64,000 nucleotides of DNA from Tabrizicola fusiformis (GTDB taxonomy: Bacteria > Pseudomonadota > Alphaproteobacteria > Rhodobacterales > Rhodobacteraceae), in contig NZ_JABUHN010000003.1 in the NCBI RefSeq assembly GCF_013328815.1, forward strand, positions 310,001-374,000, written 5' to 3'. Shown here piece by piece: positions 1-8,458 of the stretch. Each line of letters begins with the position of its first letter. Position 1 is the first letter of the stretch. The notes under the pieces were generated by a model. It had not been told where the DNA came from. It did not search any database and saw only the letters and a program-made list of their open reading frames with translations. Position numbers and translations under genes: made by a program.

Positions 1-1314
1 CCGGATGCCGCCAAGGCCGCCGTCGCCCGCGCCCGCGCCGCGCAAAAGGGCTGGGCCGCCCGCCCGCTGGAAGAGCGGATTGCGCTGGTCAAGGCCGGTG
101 TCGCCAAACTGAACGAGATGGCGCCCGTGATCGTCGAGGAGCTGGCCTGGCAAATGGGCCGCCCCACCCGGTTCGGCGGCGAATTCGGCGGCGTGAATGC
201 CCGCACCGAATACATGTCGCAGATTGCCGCCGAAACGCTGGCCCCCAAGGTCGTCGAAGACAGCGACAAATTCCGCCGCTACCTCGCGCGTGAGGCGCTG
301 GGGGTGGTCTTCATCGTGGCGCCCTGGAACTATCCCTATCTGACCACGATCAACACGCTGGTTCCGGCGCTAATCGCGGGCAATACCGTGGTGCTGAAAC
401 ATGCCAGCCAAACCCTGTTGGTGGGCGAGCGTCTGGCAGAGGCGTTCCATGCGGCGGGCGTTCCCGCCGATGTGTTCCAGAATGTCGTCCTTGATCACGC
501 CACGACCGAGGCGCTGATTGGCGCCCGTGCCTTCAACTTCGTCAACTTCACCGGCTCGGTCGGGGGCGGCGCGGCGATAGAGCGGGCGGCGGCGGGCACC
601 TTTACGCCCCCCGGGCTGGAACTCGGCGGCAAAGACCCCGGCTATGTCCGCGCCGATGCCGATCTGGATGCGGCGGTTGATACGCTGATGGATGGCGCGA
701 TGTTCAACGCCGGGCAATGCTGCTGCGGGATCGAGCGGATCTATGTCCACGAAAGCCTTTATGACGCCTTCGTCGAAAAGGCCGTGGCTTGGGTCAAGGC
801 GCTGAAGCTGGGCAATCCGTTCGACAAGGAAAGCACCCTTGGCCCGATGGCCAACAAGCGCTTTGCGAAGGTGGTGCGCGACCAGATCGCCGAAGCGGTG
901 GCAGCGGGCGCCAAACCGCTGATCGACCCGGCGCATTTCCCTGCCGATGACGGTGGCGCCTATCTTGCGCCGCAGGTGCTGGTGAACGTTGACCATTCCA
1001 TGCGGGTGATGATGGAGGAATCCTTCGGCCCGGTCGTCGGCATCATGAAGGTAAAGGACGATGCCGAGGCCATCCGTCTGATGAACGACTCGCCTTACGG
1101 CCTGACCGCCAGCATCTGGACCCGCGATTACGACACCGCCGCGGCCATCGGCGCGCAGATCGAGACCGGGACCATCTTCATGAACCGCGCCGATTACCTT
1201 GACCCGGCGCTCTGCTGGACCGGCTGCAAGGACACCGGGCGCGGCGGATCGTTGTCTTATCTGGGGTTCCTCTCGGTGACCCGTCCGAAATCCTATCATC
1301 TCAAGAAGGTCTGA
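1..1314 (+). CDS. aldehyde dehydrogenase family protein (5' end outside window)
   Basis: NAD(P)-dependent oxidation of an aldehyde to its acid. The frame is open from base 1, with aldehyde dehydrogenase-like residues before the first ATG at 118, so the gene enters from the left edge. 437 residues are visible; family members run to about 450-500. Visible motifs: the APWNYP cofactor-binding segment, FTGSVGGG, ELGGKDP with the general-base Glu, and FNAGQCCC with the catalytic Cys near base 721. The stop is 4 bases before an iron alcohol dehydrogenase, so the two are probably one operon handling the same aldehyde. The substrate cannot be read from sequence. An arginine/polyamine-type amino-aldehyde is possible given AruH/AruI-like genes 6 kb away, but that is inference. 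Confidence 0.93.
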   Translation, partial: PDAAKAAVARARAAQKGWAARPLEERIALVKAGVAKLNEMAPVIVEELAWQMGRPTRFGGEFGGVNARTEYMSQIAAETLAPKVVEDSDKFRRYLAREALGVVFIVAPWNYPYLTTINTLVPALIAGNTVVLKHASQTLLVGERLAEAFHAAGVPADVFQNVVLDHATTEALIGARAFNFVNFTGSVGGGAAIERAAAGTFTPPGLELGGKDPGYVRADADLDAAVDTLMDGAMFNAGQCCCGIERIYVHESLYDAFVEKAVAWVKALKLGNPFDKESTLGPMANKRFAKVVRDQIAEAVAAGAKPLIDPAHFPADDGGAYLAPQVLVNVDHSMRVMMEESFGPVVGIMKVKDDAEAIRLMNDSPYGLTASIWTRDYDTAAAIGAQIETGTIFMNRADYLDPALCWTGCKDTGRGGSLSYLGFLSVTRPKSYHLKKV

Positions 1315-1318
1315 CACC

Positions 1319-2479
1319 ATGACCCACAACGTTCCCAACCGGAACTGGTCCTATCCCACCGCGATCAAGTTCGGCGTCGGCCGGATTGCCGAACTGGCCG
1401 AACATTGCGCGGCGGCGGGCGTGAAAAAGCCGCTGTTCGTGACCGACAAGGCGCTGGCCAGCCTGCCGATCACCGCTGCGGCGGTGGCCGTTCTGGAAAA
1501 GGCGGGCCTAGGGACCGCCGTTTTCTCGGAAGTCGATCCGAACCCGAATGAAAAGAACATGGCTGACGGCATCGCTGTCTATCTGGCCGGTGGCCATGAC
1601 GGCGTGATCTGCTTTGGCGGCGGCTCGGCCCTCGACCTTGGCAAGATGATCGCGCTGATGGCGCATCAGCGCGCCGACCTTTCGGTCTGGGATCTGGAGG
1701 ATATCGACGATTGGTATACCCGCGCCGATGCCTCGAAGATCGCGCCGATCATCGCGGTGCCGACCACGGCGGGAACGGGCAGCGAAGTGGGCCGGGCGGG
1801 CGTGCTGACCAATTCGGCCACCCACAAGAAGAAGATCATCTTCCATCCCAAGCTTTTGCCCGTCGTCACAATCTGCGACCCGGCGCTGACCGTGGGGATG
1901 CCGAAATTCATCACCGCAGGCACGGGCATGGACGCGCTGGCCCATTGCCTTGAAGCCTACTCCAGCCCGTTCTATCACCCGATGAGCCAGGGGATTGCGC
2001 TGGAAGGGATGCGGCTGGTGTTTGAAAACCTGCCCAAGGTCTATAACAACCCGAACGATCTGGACGCCCGCGCGCATATGATGTCGGCCGCTGCCATGGG
2101 CGCCGTGGCCTTCCAGAAAGGGCTTGGCGCGATCCACAGCCTGTCGCACCCGATCGGCGCGGTTTACGGCACCCATCACGGCACCACCAATGCCGTTGTC
2201 ATGCCGATGGTGCTGGATATGAACCGGCCCGCCATCGAAGAGCGGATCGTGGCGGCGGCGGCCTATCTGGGCATCGCGGGGGGTTTTGACGGCTTCCGGG
2301 ACACGATCGTGGAACTGCGCCGGGTGCTGAACATTCCCGAGACGCTGACCGCACTGGGTGTGACGAACCCCGATCTCGACATGCTGACCGAAATGGCGCT
2401 GGAAGACCCGTCCTGCGGCGGCAATCCGGTGGAAATGACGCATGAGAACACCCGTGCGCTTTTCGTGGCCTGCATGTAA
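1319..2479 (+). CDS. iron-containing alcohol dehydrogenase
   Basis: Group III (iron-dependent) alcohol dehydrogenase of 386 residues, interconverting an alcohol and an aldehyde with NAD(P)H. The nucleotide-binding GGGSALDLGK motif lies near residue 100. The metal-binding His residues are in the segments DALAHCLEAY, HSLSHPIGA and YGTHHG. The start at 1319 directly follows the aldehyde dehydrogenase stop, so translation is probably coupled. Paired with that enzyme it suggests a two-step alcohol-aldehyde-acid route; the physiological substrate is unknown. Confidence 0.93.
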   Translation: MTHNVPNRNWSYPTAIKFGVGRIAELAEHCAAAGVKKPLFVTDKALASLPITAAAVAVLEKAGLGTAVFSEVDPNPNEKNMADGIAVYLAGGHDGVICFGGGSALDLGKMIALMAHQRADLSVWDLEDIDDWYTRADASKIAPIIAVPTTAGTGSEVGRAGVLTNSATHKKKIIFHPKLLPVVTICDPALTVGMPKFITAGTGMDALAHCLEAYSSPFYHPMSQGIALEGMRLVFENLPKVYNNPNDLDARAHMMSAAAMGAVAFQKGLGAIHSLSHPIGAVYGTHHGTTNAVVMPMVLDMNRPAIEERIVAAAAYLGIAGGFDGFRDTIVELRRVLNIPETLTALGVTNPDLDMLTEMALEDPSCGGNPVEMTHENTRALFVACM

Positions 2480-2527
2480 AAGCCCGTGGGCGGCGCCTGC
2501 CGCCGCTCACCCCTCAGGAAGCCCCCA

Positions 2528-3769
2528 ATGACCCGCCACCTTACGACCGATATCGCAATTCTCGGGGCGGGGGTTGTGGGCCTTGCCATAGCCGAGCGCC
2601 TGCTGGCCGAGGGGCGCGAGGTGGTTCTGGTCGATCCCGGCCCGCCCGGCATGGGCGCCTCTTACGGCAATGCGGGCACCATTGCCGATTACGCGGTGAT
2701 GCCGGTCGGCACGCCCTCGGTGCTGCGCAATCTGCCTTCGCTGCTGTTTGACCGGATGTCGCCATTGGCGATCCGCCGGGCGGCGCTGCCCTCGCTCACG
2801 CCATGGCTGTTGCGCTTTGCCCGGCAATCGCTGCCGGGGCCAGCGGCGCGCAATGCCGCCGCCATCGCGCGGCTGGTGGCCGATGCCTGCCCTTCGTGGC
2901 AGGGGCTGGCCGGGCGGATCGGCGGCAGCGGCATCCTGCAGAACCGCGGTTGCCTCTATCTTTATGAAACCAAAGCCGCCTTTCGCGCGGCCGAGGCAGA
3001 TATGGCCGGGCGCCGGGCGCTGGGCATCGCGGTCGAGCTGATCTCGCCAGAGACGCTGGCGCAGATGGAACCGGGCCTGCCCCCCGTCGAAGGCGGGGCC
3101 GCCTTCTTTCCGCAGGCGGTGTTTCTGGCCGATCCGGGGGCGATGGTGCAGCTTCTGGCGCGGAAGGTGCGGGCGCAGGCCGAGGTCGTTGAGGCCCGGG
3201 CCGAAACGCTGACCCGCCAGTTTGACGGCATCGTGGTCGAAGGCCCCGGCCTGCGGCTGCATGCGCGGCGGGTGATCATCGCCGCCGGGGCGCATTCGCG
3301 CGACCTTGCCCGGCAGGCGGGCGACCGGGTGCCCTTAGACACCGAGCGCGGCTATCATCTGGAATGGGATATGGGCCAGCCGCGACTGACCCGGCCCACC
3401 TGCCCCACCACGCGCGGGTTCTATCTGTGCCCGATGTCGGGGCGGCTGCGGGTGGCGGGCACGGTGGAGCTGGGCGGGCTGACCGCCCCGCCCTCCCCCC
3501 ACCGCATCGCGCGGCTGCTGGAAGGGGCGCGGGCGATCTTCCCCGATCTGGGCGAACCGGACCGCAGATGGATGGGGTTCCGTCCCTCGCTGCCCGACAG
3601 CCTGCCGGTGATCGGCCCCTCGCGTGGCGGGGCCGAGGTGATCCACGCCTTCGGCCACGGCCATATCGGGCTGACGCTGGCGCCGATCACGGCGCGGATC
3701 GTGGCCGATCTGGTGGGCGGACGGGCGCCGGAACTGGACATCACACCCTATCTTCCGACCCGGTTCTAA
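2528..3769 (+). CDS. FAD-dependent oxidoreductase, DadA/D-amino-acid dehydrogenase type
   Basis: 413-residue flavoprotein of the DAO superfamily. The N-terminal dinucleotide-binding motif is AILGAGVVGLAIAERL (about residues 9-24), and the C-terminal FAD segment contains GFRPSLPDSLPVIGPS and the GHGHIGLT box typical of DadA, glycine oxidase and sarcosine oxidase relatives. I chose the start at 2528 because homology begins there; the frame is open upstream. It likely oxidises an amine or amino acid and passes electrons to the respiratory chain. It lies 48 bases after the alcohol dehydrogenase on the same strand, so the three may share a transcript in amine or amino-alcohol catabolism (inference). 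Confidence 0.9.
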   Translation: MTRHLTTDIAILGAGVVGLAIAERLLAEGREVVLVDPGPPGMGASYGNAGTIADYAVMPVGTPSVLRNLPSLLFDRMSPLAIRRAALPSLTPWLLRFARQSLPGPAARNAAAIARLVADACPSWQGLAGRIGGSGILQNRGCLYLYETKAAFRAAEADMAGRRALGIAVELISPETLAQMEPGLPPVEGGAAFFPQAVFLADPGAMVQLLARKVRAQAEVVEARAETLTRQFDGIVVEGPGLRLHARRVIIAAGAHSRDLARQAGDRVPLDTERGYHLEWDMGQPRLTRPTCPTTRGFYLCPMSGRLRVAGTVELGGLTAPPSPHRIARLLEGARAIFPDLGEPDRRWMGFRPSLPDSLPVIGPSRGGAEVIHAFGHGHIGLTLAPITARIVADLVGGRAPELDITPYLPTRF

Positions 3770-3775
3770 GCAAAA

Positions 3776-3797
3776 AGGCCGCCCCGAAGGGCGGCCT
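3776..3797 (-). terminator. rho-independent terminator of terC
   Basis: Perfect 9-bp stem AGGCCGCCC / GGGCGGCCT with a 4-nt loop. Read on the minus strand it is followed by TTTTT, so it ends the terC transcript. The plus-strand reading has no U tract. Confidence 0.8.
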
Positions 3798-3819
3798 GAT
3801 CTGCCGTGGCGGGGAAGGG

Positions 3820-4482
3820 TCAGCCGCCCAGCGCGCCCAGAACCACCGGCTCAACCTGATGCCAGCCTTCCCAGATCATCTTGAGCGCGACATAGACGAT
3901 GATCAGCAGGCCCACATAGGCGATCCAGCGGTATTTGTTCAAAAGCCGCGCCACAAAGCTTGCCGCCAGACCCATCAGCGCGATCGACAGCACCAGACCC
4001 ACGATCAGAACGGTCGGATGGCCATGGGCCGCGCCTGCGACGGCCAGCACGTTGTCAAGGCTCATCGACACGTCGGCAATGACGATCTGCGTCGCGGCCT
4101 GCGCAAAGGTCTTGGTCGGCCCACCGCCTGCGACGGTGCCGTCGGCGTTCAGATCCTCGCCCGTCAGCGCCTCTTCGGCGCGCTCGGGTTCGCCATGGCC
4201 CGCGCGCAGTTCGCGCCACATCTTCCAGCAGACCCAGAGCAACAGCACCCCCCCGGCCAGAAGCAGGCCCACGATGGCCAGAAGCTGCGTCGTCAGCAGG
4301 GCAAAGCCGATCCGCATCACCGTTGCCGCGGCAATCCCCACCAGAATCGCCCGGGCACGCTGTTCCTTGGGCAGGCCCGCGGCGGCCAGACCGATCACGA
4401 TGGCATTGTCGCCCGCCAGCACGAGGTCGATGCCGATTACCTGCAAGAGGGCAATGAAGCCCGGATAGGTGAAGATTTCCAT
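3820..4482 (-). CDS. TerC family integral membrane protein
   Basis: 220-residue polytopic membrane protein of the TerC family (PF03741; YjbE-like), a group linked to Mn2+ export and metalation of exported proteins. The signature IDLVLAGDNAIVIG lies near residues 18-31 and is echoed by ADVSMSLDNVLAVAG in the second half, giving two acidic intramembrane metal-site segments. A charged cytoplasmic loop (about residues 85-115) separates two bundles of about 3-4 helices. The start is set at MEIFTYPG (4482); the frame is open further upstream but without homology. The 5' leader is highly structured (see 4507-4563) and a clear terminator follows. Metal specificity is inferred from the family only. 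Confidence 0.88.
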   Translation of the reverse strand: MEIFTYPGFIALLQVIGIDLVLAGDNAIVIGLAAAGLPKEQRARAILVGIAAATVMRIGFALLTTQLLAIVGLLLAGGVLLLWVCWKMWRELRAGHGEPERAEEALTGEDLNADGTVAGGGPTKTFAQAATQIVIADVSMSLDNVLAVAGAAHGHPTVLIVGLVLSIALMGLAASFVARLLNKYRWIAYVGLLIIVYVALKMIWEGWHQVEPVVLGALGG

Positions 4483-4506
4483 GTCTGTCCCGGAATGTTG
4501 GCTTTG

Positions 4507-4563
4507 CGCGCGCCGTTGCTTTGCGCCGACAGGTAATGTCGGCACGCGCGGGTTTCAACCCGC
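4507..4563 (-). promoter_or_regulatory. structured leader upstream of terC with mutually exclusive stems
   Basis: On the minus strand, 5' to 3', there is a hairpin GCGGGTT/AACCCGC (4563-4548), then a hairpin GCCGACA/TGTCGGC with a 5-nt loop (4543-4525), then CGCGCG (4512-4507). The last element can pair with CGCGCG at 4550-4545, which is also part of the 3' arm of the first hairpin, so the outer stem and the first hairpin exclude each other. The element ends 24 nt before the terC start. TerC genes elsewhere use Mn2+ (yybP-ykoY) riboswitches, but I could not match that consensus here. Confidence 0.4.
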
Positions 4564-4604
4564 CCAAGCGGACAGGATCGCATCACGGGCAGCGAAAACA
4601 GGTA

Positions 4605-5591
4605 TCAGAGCATACCCGGCACCACCTGATCGGGCGGGCGGTGGCCGTCGGCGAAGGTCTTGATGTTGATGATCACCTTTTCGCCCTGCTCGATCCGGCC
4701 CTCGATGGTGGCCGAGCCCATATGCGGCAGCAGCACGACATTGGGCAGGGCGCGCAGTTCCGGGCTGATCTCGGTGCCGTGTTCATAGACATCCAGCCCG
4801 GCGCCCGCGATATCGCCCGCCTTCAGACCACGGGTCAGGGCGTTTTCGTCGATCACCTCGCCGCGCGAGGTGTTCACGATCACCGCCGAAGGTTTCAAGA
4901 GCTTGAGCCGCCGCGCGTTCAGCAGATGGAAGGTCGAAGGTGTGTGCGGGCAGTTGACGCTGATGATGTCCATGCGGGCGATCATCTGGTCAAGGCTTTC
5001 CCAATAGGTCGCCTCAAGCTCGCCCTCCACCTCGGGGCGCAGGCGGCGGCGGTTGTGGTAATGCACCTGACAGCCGAAGGCGCGGGCACGGCGGGCCACG
5101 GCCTGCCCGATTCGTCCCATGCCCAGAATGCCCAGACGCCGTCCGCCCAGACGCCCGCCGAGGAAAGCCATGGGCGACCATCCCTCCCACTCACCGGCCT
5201 GCATCACGCGCAGCCCTTCGGGAATGCGGCGGGTCACGCCAAGGATCAGCGCCATGGTCATGTCGGCGGTGTCTTCGGTCACCACGCCGGGGGTGTTCGA
5301 GACCAGAATCCCGCGCTGGCGGGCAGTGGCCACGTCGATATGATCCACCCCGGCGCCAAAGCTGGCGATCAGCTTCAGCCGATCACCCGCCTGTGCGATC
5401 AGGCCCGCGTCGATCTGGTCGGTGATGGTGGGCACCAGCACGTCGCAGCGCCGCATCGCCGCCGCCAGCTCTTCGCGGCTCATCCTTGTGTCGGGGTCGC
5501 GCAGTTCCACATCGAACAGTTCCATGAGCCGGGTCTCGACCGGCTCGGGCAAGCGTCGCGTCACGACCACAGTCAGGCGGGTTGCGGGCAT
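4605..5591 (-). CDS. D-isomer-specific 2-hydroxyacid dehydrogenase
   Basis: 328-residue NAD(P)H-dependent 2-ketoacid reductase of the glyoxylate/hydroxypyruvate reductase (D-2-hydroxyacid dehydrogenase) family. The Rossmann motif GILGMGRIGQAVA lies in the middle. Catalytic residues are visible as Arg in NTSRGEVID, Glu in LDVYEHGTE and His in LLPHMGSA; FGAGVDHID precedes the hinge. The start at 5591 has GGGAGA about 8 bases upstream; a longer frame reaching 6224 lacks homology. It is upstream of terC on the same strand with a 122-base gap. A paralogue lies at 39527-40474. Glyoxylate or hydroxypyruvate is the likely substrate, but this is not proven by sequence. Confidence 0.92.
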   Translation of the reverse strand: MPATRLTVVVTRRLPEPVETRLMELFDVELRDPDTRMSREELAAAMRRCDVLVPTITDQIDAGLIAQAGDRLKLIASFGAGVDHIDVATARQRGILVSNTPGVVTEDTADMTMALILGVTRRIPEGLRVMQAGEWEGWSPMAFLGGRLGGRRLGILGMGRIGQAVARRARAFGCQVHYHNRRRLRPEVEGELEATYWESLDQMIARMDIISVNCPHTPSTFHLLNARRLKLLKPSAVIVNTSRGEVIDENALTRGLKAGDIAGAGLDVYEHGTEISPELRALPNVVLLPHMGSATIEGRIEQGEKVIINIKTFADGHRPPDQVVPGML

Positions 5592-5726
5592 CTGGATGTC
5601 TCCCTGCACTTCCAAATCCTTGTCTTCGGTGGCAAAGTGCCGACAAGCGGGGCGCTGCACAAGCCCTGCATGAGGCATGAACGGCGATGGGCGCGGAATG
5701 TCGCGGTCAGGGGCCACAAGGAGCGG

Positions 5727-6452
5727 ATGATGCAAAGGCCCGGCCCCGTCATTTGGCTTGGCGCCCGGATGCGGCGGGGGGCGCTTGTTCTTGCTGCGGC
5801 GCTTTGCCTGAGCCCTGCCGCAGGCGCGCAGGAAACCGCGCCGCCCGCCACCATCACCATCGCGCCGCGCCCGCCGACGGCGCCGGTCAGCAGCCCGCGC
5901 CCCCAGCCCCGCCCTGATGATGTGGCGCCCGAAACCGTGCCTGCGCCCGAGGCGACCGCGCCTGAGGCCGCCCCTACTGCGGCCACATCCGCCACCGAAC
6001 CCGCCAAGCCGGTGCGCGACCCCAATCGTGGTGCCGTCACCAATCTGCCGATCCCGCGCTATGTCAGCCTCAAGGGCAATGTCGGCAATGCCCGGCGTGG
6101 CCCCGGCCTGACCCACCGGATCGACTGGGTGTTCACCCATGGCGGAATGCCGTTGCGCATCACCGCCGAGCATGAAAACTGGCGCCGGGTCGAGGATGCC
6201 GAGGGCATGGGCGGCTGGGTGCATTATGCGCTGCTCTCGGGGGTGCGCACCGTGCTGGTCACCGCCCCTCTGGCCGATTTCCGCCGCAGCCCCGATCCGG
6301 GTGCCGATATCCTGTTTCAGGCCGAAACCGGGGTGATCGGGCGGATTTCGGAATGCGCGCCAGATTGGTGCCGCGTCAGCGTCGAGGGCGAAAAGGGCTG
6401 GGTCAGCAAGGCCCAGATCTGGGGCAGCGATCCCGGAGAAATCGTCGAATAA
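5727..6452 (+). CDS. exported SH3 domain protein
   Basis: 241-residue envelope protein. A signal peptide (about residues 1-35, hydrophobic core ALVLAAALCLSPAAGA) is followed by a low-complexity Pro/Ala-rich linker (about 38-95). The C-terminal half holds two bacterial SH3-like units: one with NVGNARRGPGLTHRIDWVF and WRRVEDAEGMGGWVHYALL, and one with ADFRRSPDPGADI and WCRVSVEGEKGWVSK. Such domains usually bind cell-wall peptides or act as scaffolds. The start at 5727 follows AAGGAG; a second in-frame ATG is adjacent. It is divergent from the hydroxyacid dehydrogenase (135 bases between starts). Confidence 0.85.
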   Translation: MMQRPGPVIWLGARMRRGALVLAAALCLSPAAGAQETAPPATITIAPRPPTAPVSSPRPQPRPDDVAPETVPAPEATAPEAAPTAATSATEPAKPVRDPNRGAVTNLPIPRYVSLKGNVGNARRGPGLTHRIDWVFTHGGMPLRITAEHENWRRVEDAEGMGGWVHYALLSGVRTVLVTAPLADFRRSPDPGADILFQAETGVIGRISECAPDWCRVSVEGEKGWVSKAQIWGSDPGEIVE

Positions 6453-6530
6453 ACCTGCGGGAAGTCATGGATTCCGCACTTGACCGAATCCGGCCGCAGG
6501 CAAAGTCTTTTCCTGCCGGTGATCCGCCTC

Positions 6531-6560
6531 TTGCATCGCCGCAGAAACCGGACTTACTAT
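6531..6560 (+). promoter_or_regulatory. candidate sigma-70 promoter of the tetR-aminotransferase operon
   Basis: TTGCAT (6531-6536), an 18-base spacer and TACTAT (6555-6560), each matching the consensus at four positions. Transcription would begin near 6567, next to an inverted repeat that could be the repressor site. Confidence 0.4.
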
Positions 6561-6567
6561 CGAGGAA

Positions 6568-6583
6568 TTACACAACCGTATAA
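6568..6583 (+). promoter_or_regulatory. candidate TetR operator
   Basis: Inverted repeat TTACAC-AACC-GTATAA (one mismatch between arms) at the predicted transcription start and 13 bases before the tetR start. The position suits autorepression; binding is not shown. Confidence 0.35.
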
Positions 6584-6596
6584 CAACAGGTCCGCG

Positions 6597-7277
6597 ATGA
6601 CCGAACGCCGCCCCTATCGCCGCGAAAGCGAAGAGAGCCGCCGCGAGGCGTTGATTCTCGCCGCGCTTGAGCTTGTGGCCGAGGGCGGGCTTGAAGCGGC
6701 GACGGTGCGGTCCATTGCCGACCGGGCCGGGGTGACGCCGGGACTGATCCGGCATTACTTCAGCGGCAAGGAAGACCTGACCCGCGCCGCCTATCGCCAC
6801 ATGATGGAGCAGATGACCGCCGATAACGTGGCGGTGCTGGAGACGGCGCCGGATTGCCCGCTGGCCCGGCTGACGGCCTTTGTCACGGCCTCGCTCACGC
6901 CGCCGGTGATGCAGCCCTTGCGGCTGGCGATCTGGGCGGGGTTCCTGCAACTGGTGCGCAGCGATGCGGCGATGCGGGCGGTCCACGAACAGACCTATCT
7001 GGGTTACCGCGACATTCTGGAAAACCTGATTGCCGCGCTGCCCCGCCCCGCTTCCGATGCTGCCCGGTGCCGCAGCGATGCCATCGCCTGCAATGCGGTG
7101 ATTGACGGGCTCTGGATGGAGGGCAGCGCCCTGCCCGACAATTTTGCTTCGGGCGAGTTGGTCGCCATCGGCCTGCACGCCATCGGCGCCATTCTGGGCG
7201 TCACCCTTGCCGGGGCGCCACCCGCCCCTGCCGCCCCGCCCCCGACCGGGGCAGGCCCCAACGGAGAATCTGCATGA
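6597..7277 (+). CDS. TetR family transcriptional regulator (BetI-like)
   Basis: 226-residue repressor-type regulator. The N-terminal TetR helix-turn-helix spans about residues 8-58 (AATVRSIADRAGVTPGLIRHYFSGKEDL). The C-terminal ligand domain resembles the BetI subgroup, and a proline/alanine-rich tail ends the protein. The start at 6597 has ACAGG upstream, while the open frame before it has no homology. The stop overlaps the next start as ATGA, so it is probably the first gene of a tetR-aminotransferase-decarboxylase operon and regulates it. The ligand is unknown; an arginine-derived keto acid is a guess based on its neighbours. Confidence 0.9.
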   Translation: MTERRPYRRESEESRREALILAALELVAEGGLEAATVRSIADRAGVTPGLIRHYFSGKEDLTRAAYRHMMEQMTADNVAVLETAPDCPLARLTAFVTASLTPPVMQPLRLAIWAGFLQLVRSDAAMRAVHEQTYLGYRDILENLIAALPRPASDAARCRSDAIACNAVIDGLWMEGSALPDNFASGELVAIGLHAIGAILGVTLAGAPPAPAAPPPTGAGPNGESA

Positions 7278-8458
7278 AATACGCCCCCCTTACCGCCCGG
7301 CTGGCTGGCCTTGGCGGCGCGAAATGGGAGGTCCACGCCCGCGCCCGTGCCCTGAAACAGGCCGGCGAAGCGGTGATCGAATTGACCATCGGCGAGCCGG
7401 ATGTCCCCGCCCCGGCCGAGTTGATCGCGGCGGCAAGCCGCGCGATGGAAGACGGCCGCACCGGCTATTCCAACGGCCATGGCGAGCCGGGCCTCTTGCG
7501 GGCGCTGGCCGCGCGCTATTCGGCACGGCGCGGGCGGGTTTTCGGGCCCGAAAACGTGATGACCCTGCCCGGCACCCAGACCACGCTTTACGCGGTGCTG
7601 AACACGCTGGTCACCGCGGGCGACGAGGTGCTGCTGGGCGATCCGATGTATGCCACCTATGAGGGGCTTGTCGCCTCGACCGGGGCAACGCTGGTGCGGG
7701 TGCCCCTGCATCCCGAACACGGCTTTCGGATGCAGGCGGCGGATGTGGCGGCACGGATCACGCCGCGCAGCCGGGTCTTGTTCCTGAACACGCCGCACAA
7801 CCCCACCGGCGCCGTGCTGCAACGTGCCGAGATCGAGGCGCTGGGGCAACTGGCCCGCGCGCATGACCTCTGGATCGTCTCGGACGAGGTGTATGAGGAT
7901 CTGGTGTTCGACGGCACGCGCTTTGTCTCGCCGCTCGATCTGCCGGAACTGGCGGATCGGGTGGTGGTGGCATCCTCGATTTCAAAATCCCATGCCGCGC
8001 CGGGGTTCCGTTCGGGCTGGTGCGTTGGCCCGGCGGAATTCTGCGAACGGCTTTTGCCCCTGTCGGAAACCATGCTCTTCGGCTCGCAGCCCTTTATCGC
8101 CGACATGACGGCGCAGGCCATACAGGGGCCTTCGACGGTGGCCGAGGGGATGCGCGCCCGCTTTGCCCATCGCGCCGGGCTGATCCATGACCGGCTGCAT
8201 AGCGTGGCGGGGCTGCGGGTGCATCGCCCCGAAGCGGGCATGTTCGCCCTGCTGGACGTGCGCGCCAGCGGCCTGAGCGGCGAGGCTTTCGCGCTGGCCC
8301 TGCTGGATGAGGCGCGGGTGGCGGTGATGCCGGGCGAAAGCTTTGGCGAAGGGCTGGCAGGCTGGCTGCGTCTGAGCCTGACGCAGCCCGATGCGGTGAT
8401 TGCGCTGGCCTGCGAGCGGATCGCCGGTTTTGCGGCAAAACGGGAGGGCGGGCGATGA
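7274..8458 (+). CDS. class I/II aminotransferase, AruH-like (arginine:pyruvate transaminase candidate)
   Basis: 394-residue PLP enzyme of fold type I. Motifs: ELTIGEPDVPAP near the N-terminus, NTPHNPTGAV, VSDEVYEDL with the Asp contacting the PLP pyridine, SISKSHAAPGFRSGW with the PLP-binding Lys, and a C-terminal Arg in GWLRLSLT. Length and layout match aspartate-type aminotransferases and P. aeruginosa AruH (about 393 aa). It overlaps tetR upstream and a ThDP decarboxylase downstream, both by 4 bases. AruH next to AruI converts L-arginine to 2-ketoarginine and then 4-guanidinobutyraldehyde. That pairing is why I favour arginine; another amino acid is possible. Confidence 0.85.
   Translation: MKYAPLTARLAGLGGAKWEVHARARALKQAGEAVIELTIGEPDVPAPAELIAAASRAMEDGRTGYSNGHGEPGLLRALAARYSARRGRVFGPENVMTLPGTQTTLYAVLNTLVTAGDEVLLGDPMYATYEGLVASTGATLVRVPLHPEHGFRMQAADVAARITPRSRVLFLNTPHNPTGAVLQRAEIEALGQLARAHDLWIVSDEVYEDLVFDGTRFVSPLDLPELADRVVVASSISKSHAAPGFRSGWCVGPAEFCERLLPLSETMLFGSQPFIADMTAQAIQGPSTVAEGMRARFAHRAGLIHDRLHSVAGLRVHRPEAGMFALLDVRASGLSGEAFALALLDEARVAVMPGESFGEGLAGWLRLSLTQPDAVIALACERIAGFAAKREGGR

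Noticed and set aside
1-117. Aldehyde dehydrogenase as an N-terminally truncated pseudogene
   Set aside because: Homologous sequence continues to base 1 in frame, so the gene is cut by the window edge rather than broken.
4483-4604. A canonical yybP-ykoY Mn riboswitch
   Set aside because: The conserved strings of that class are not seen. Only the alternative stems are reported.
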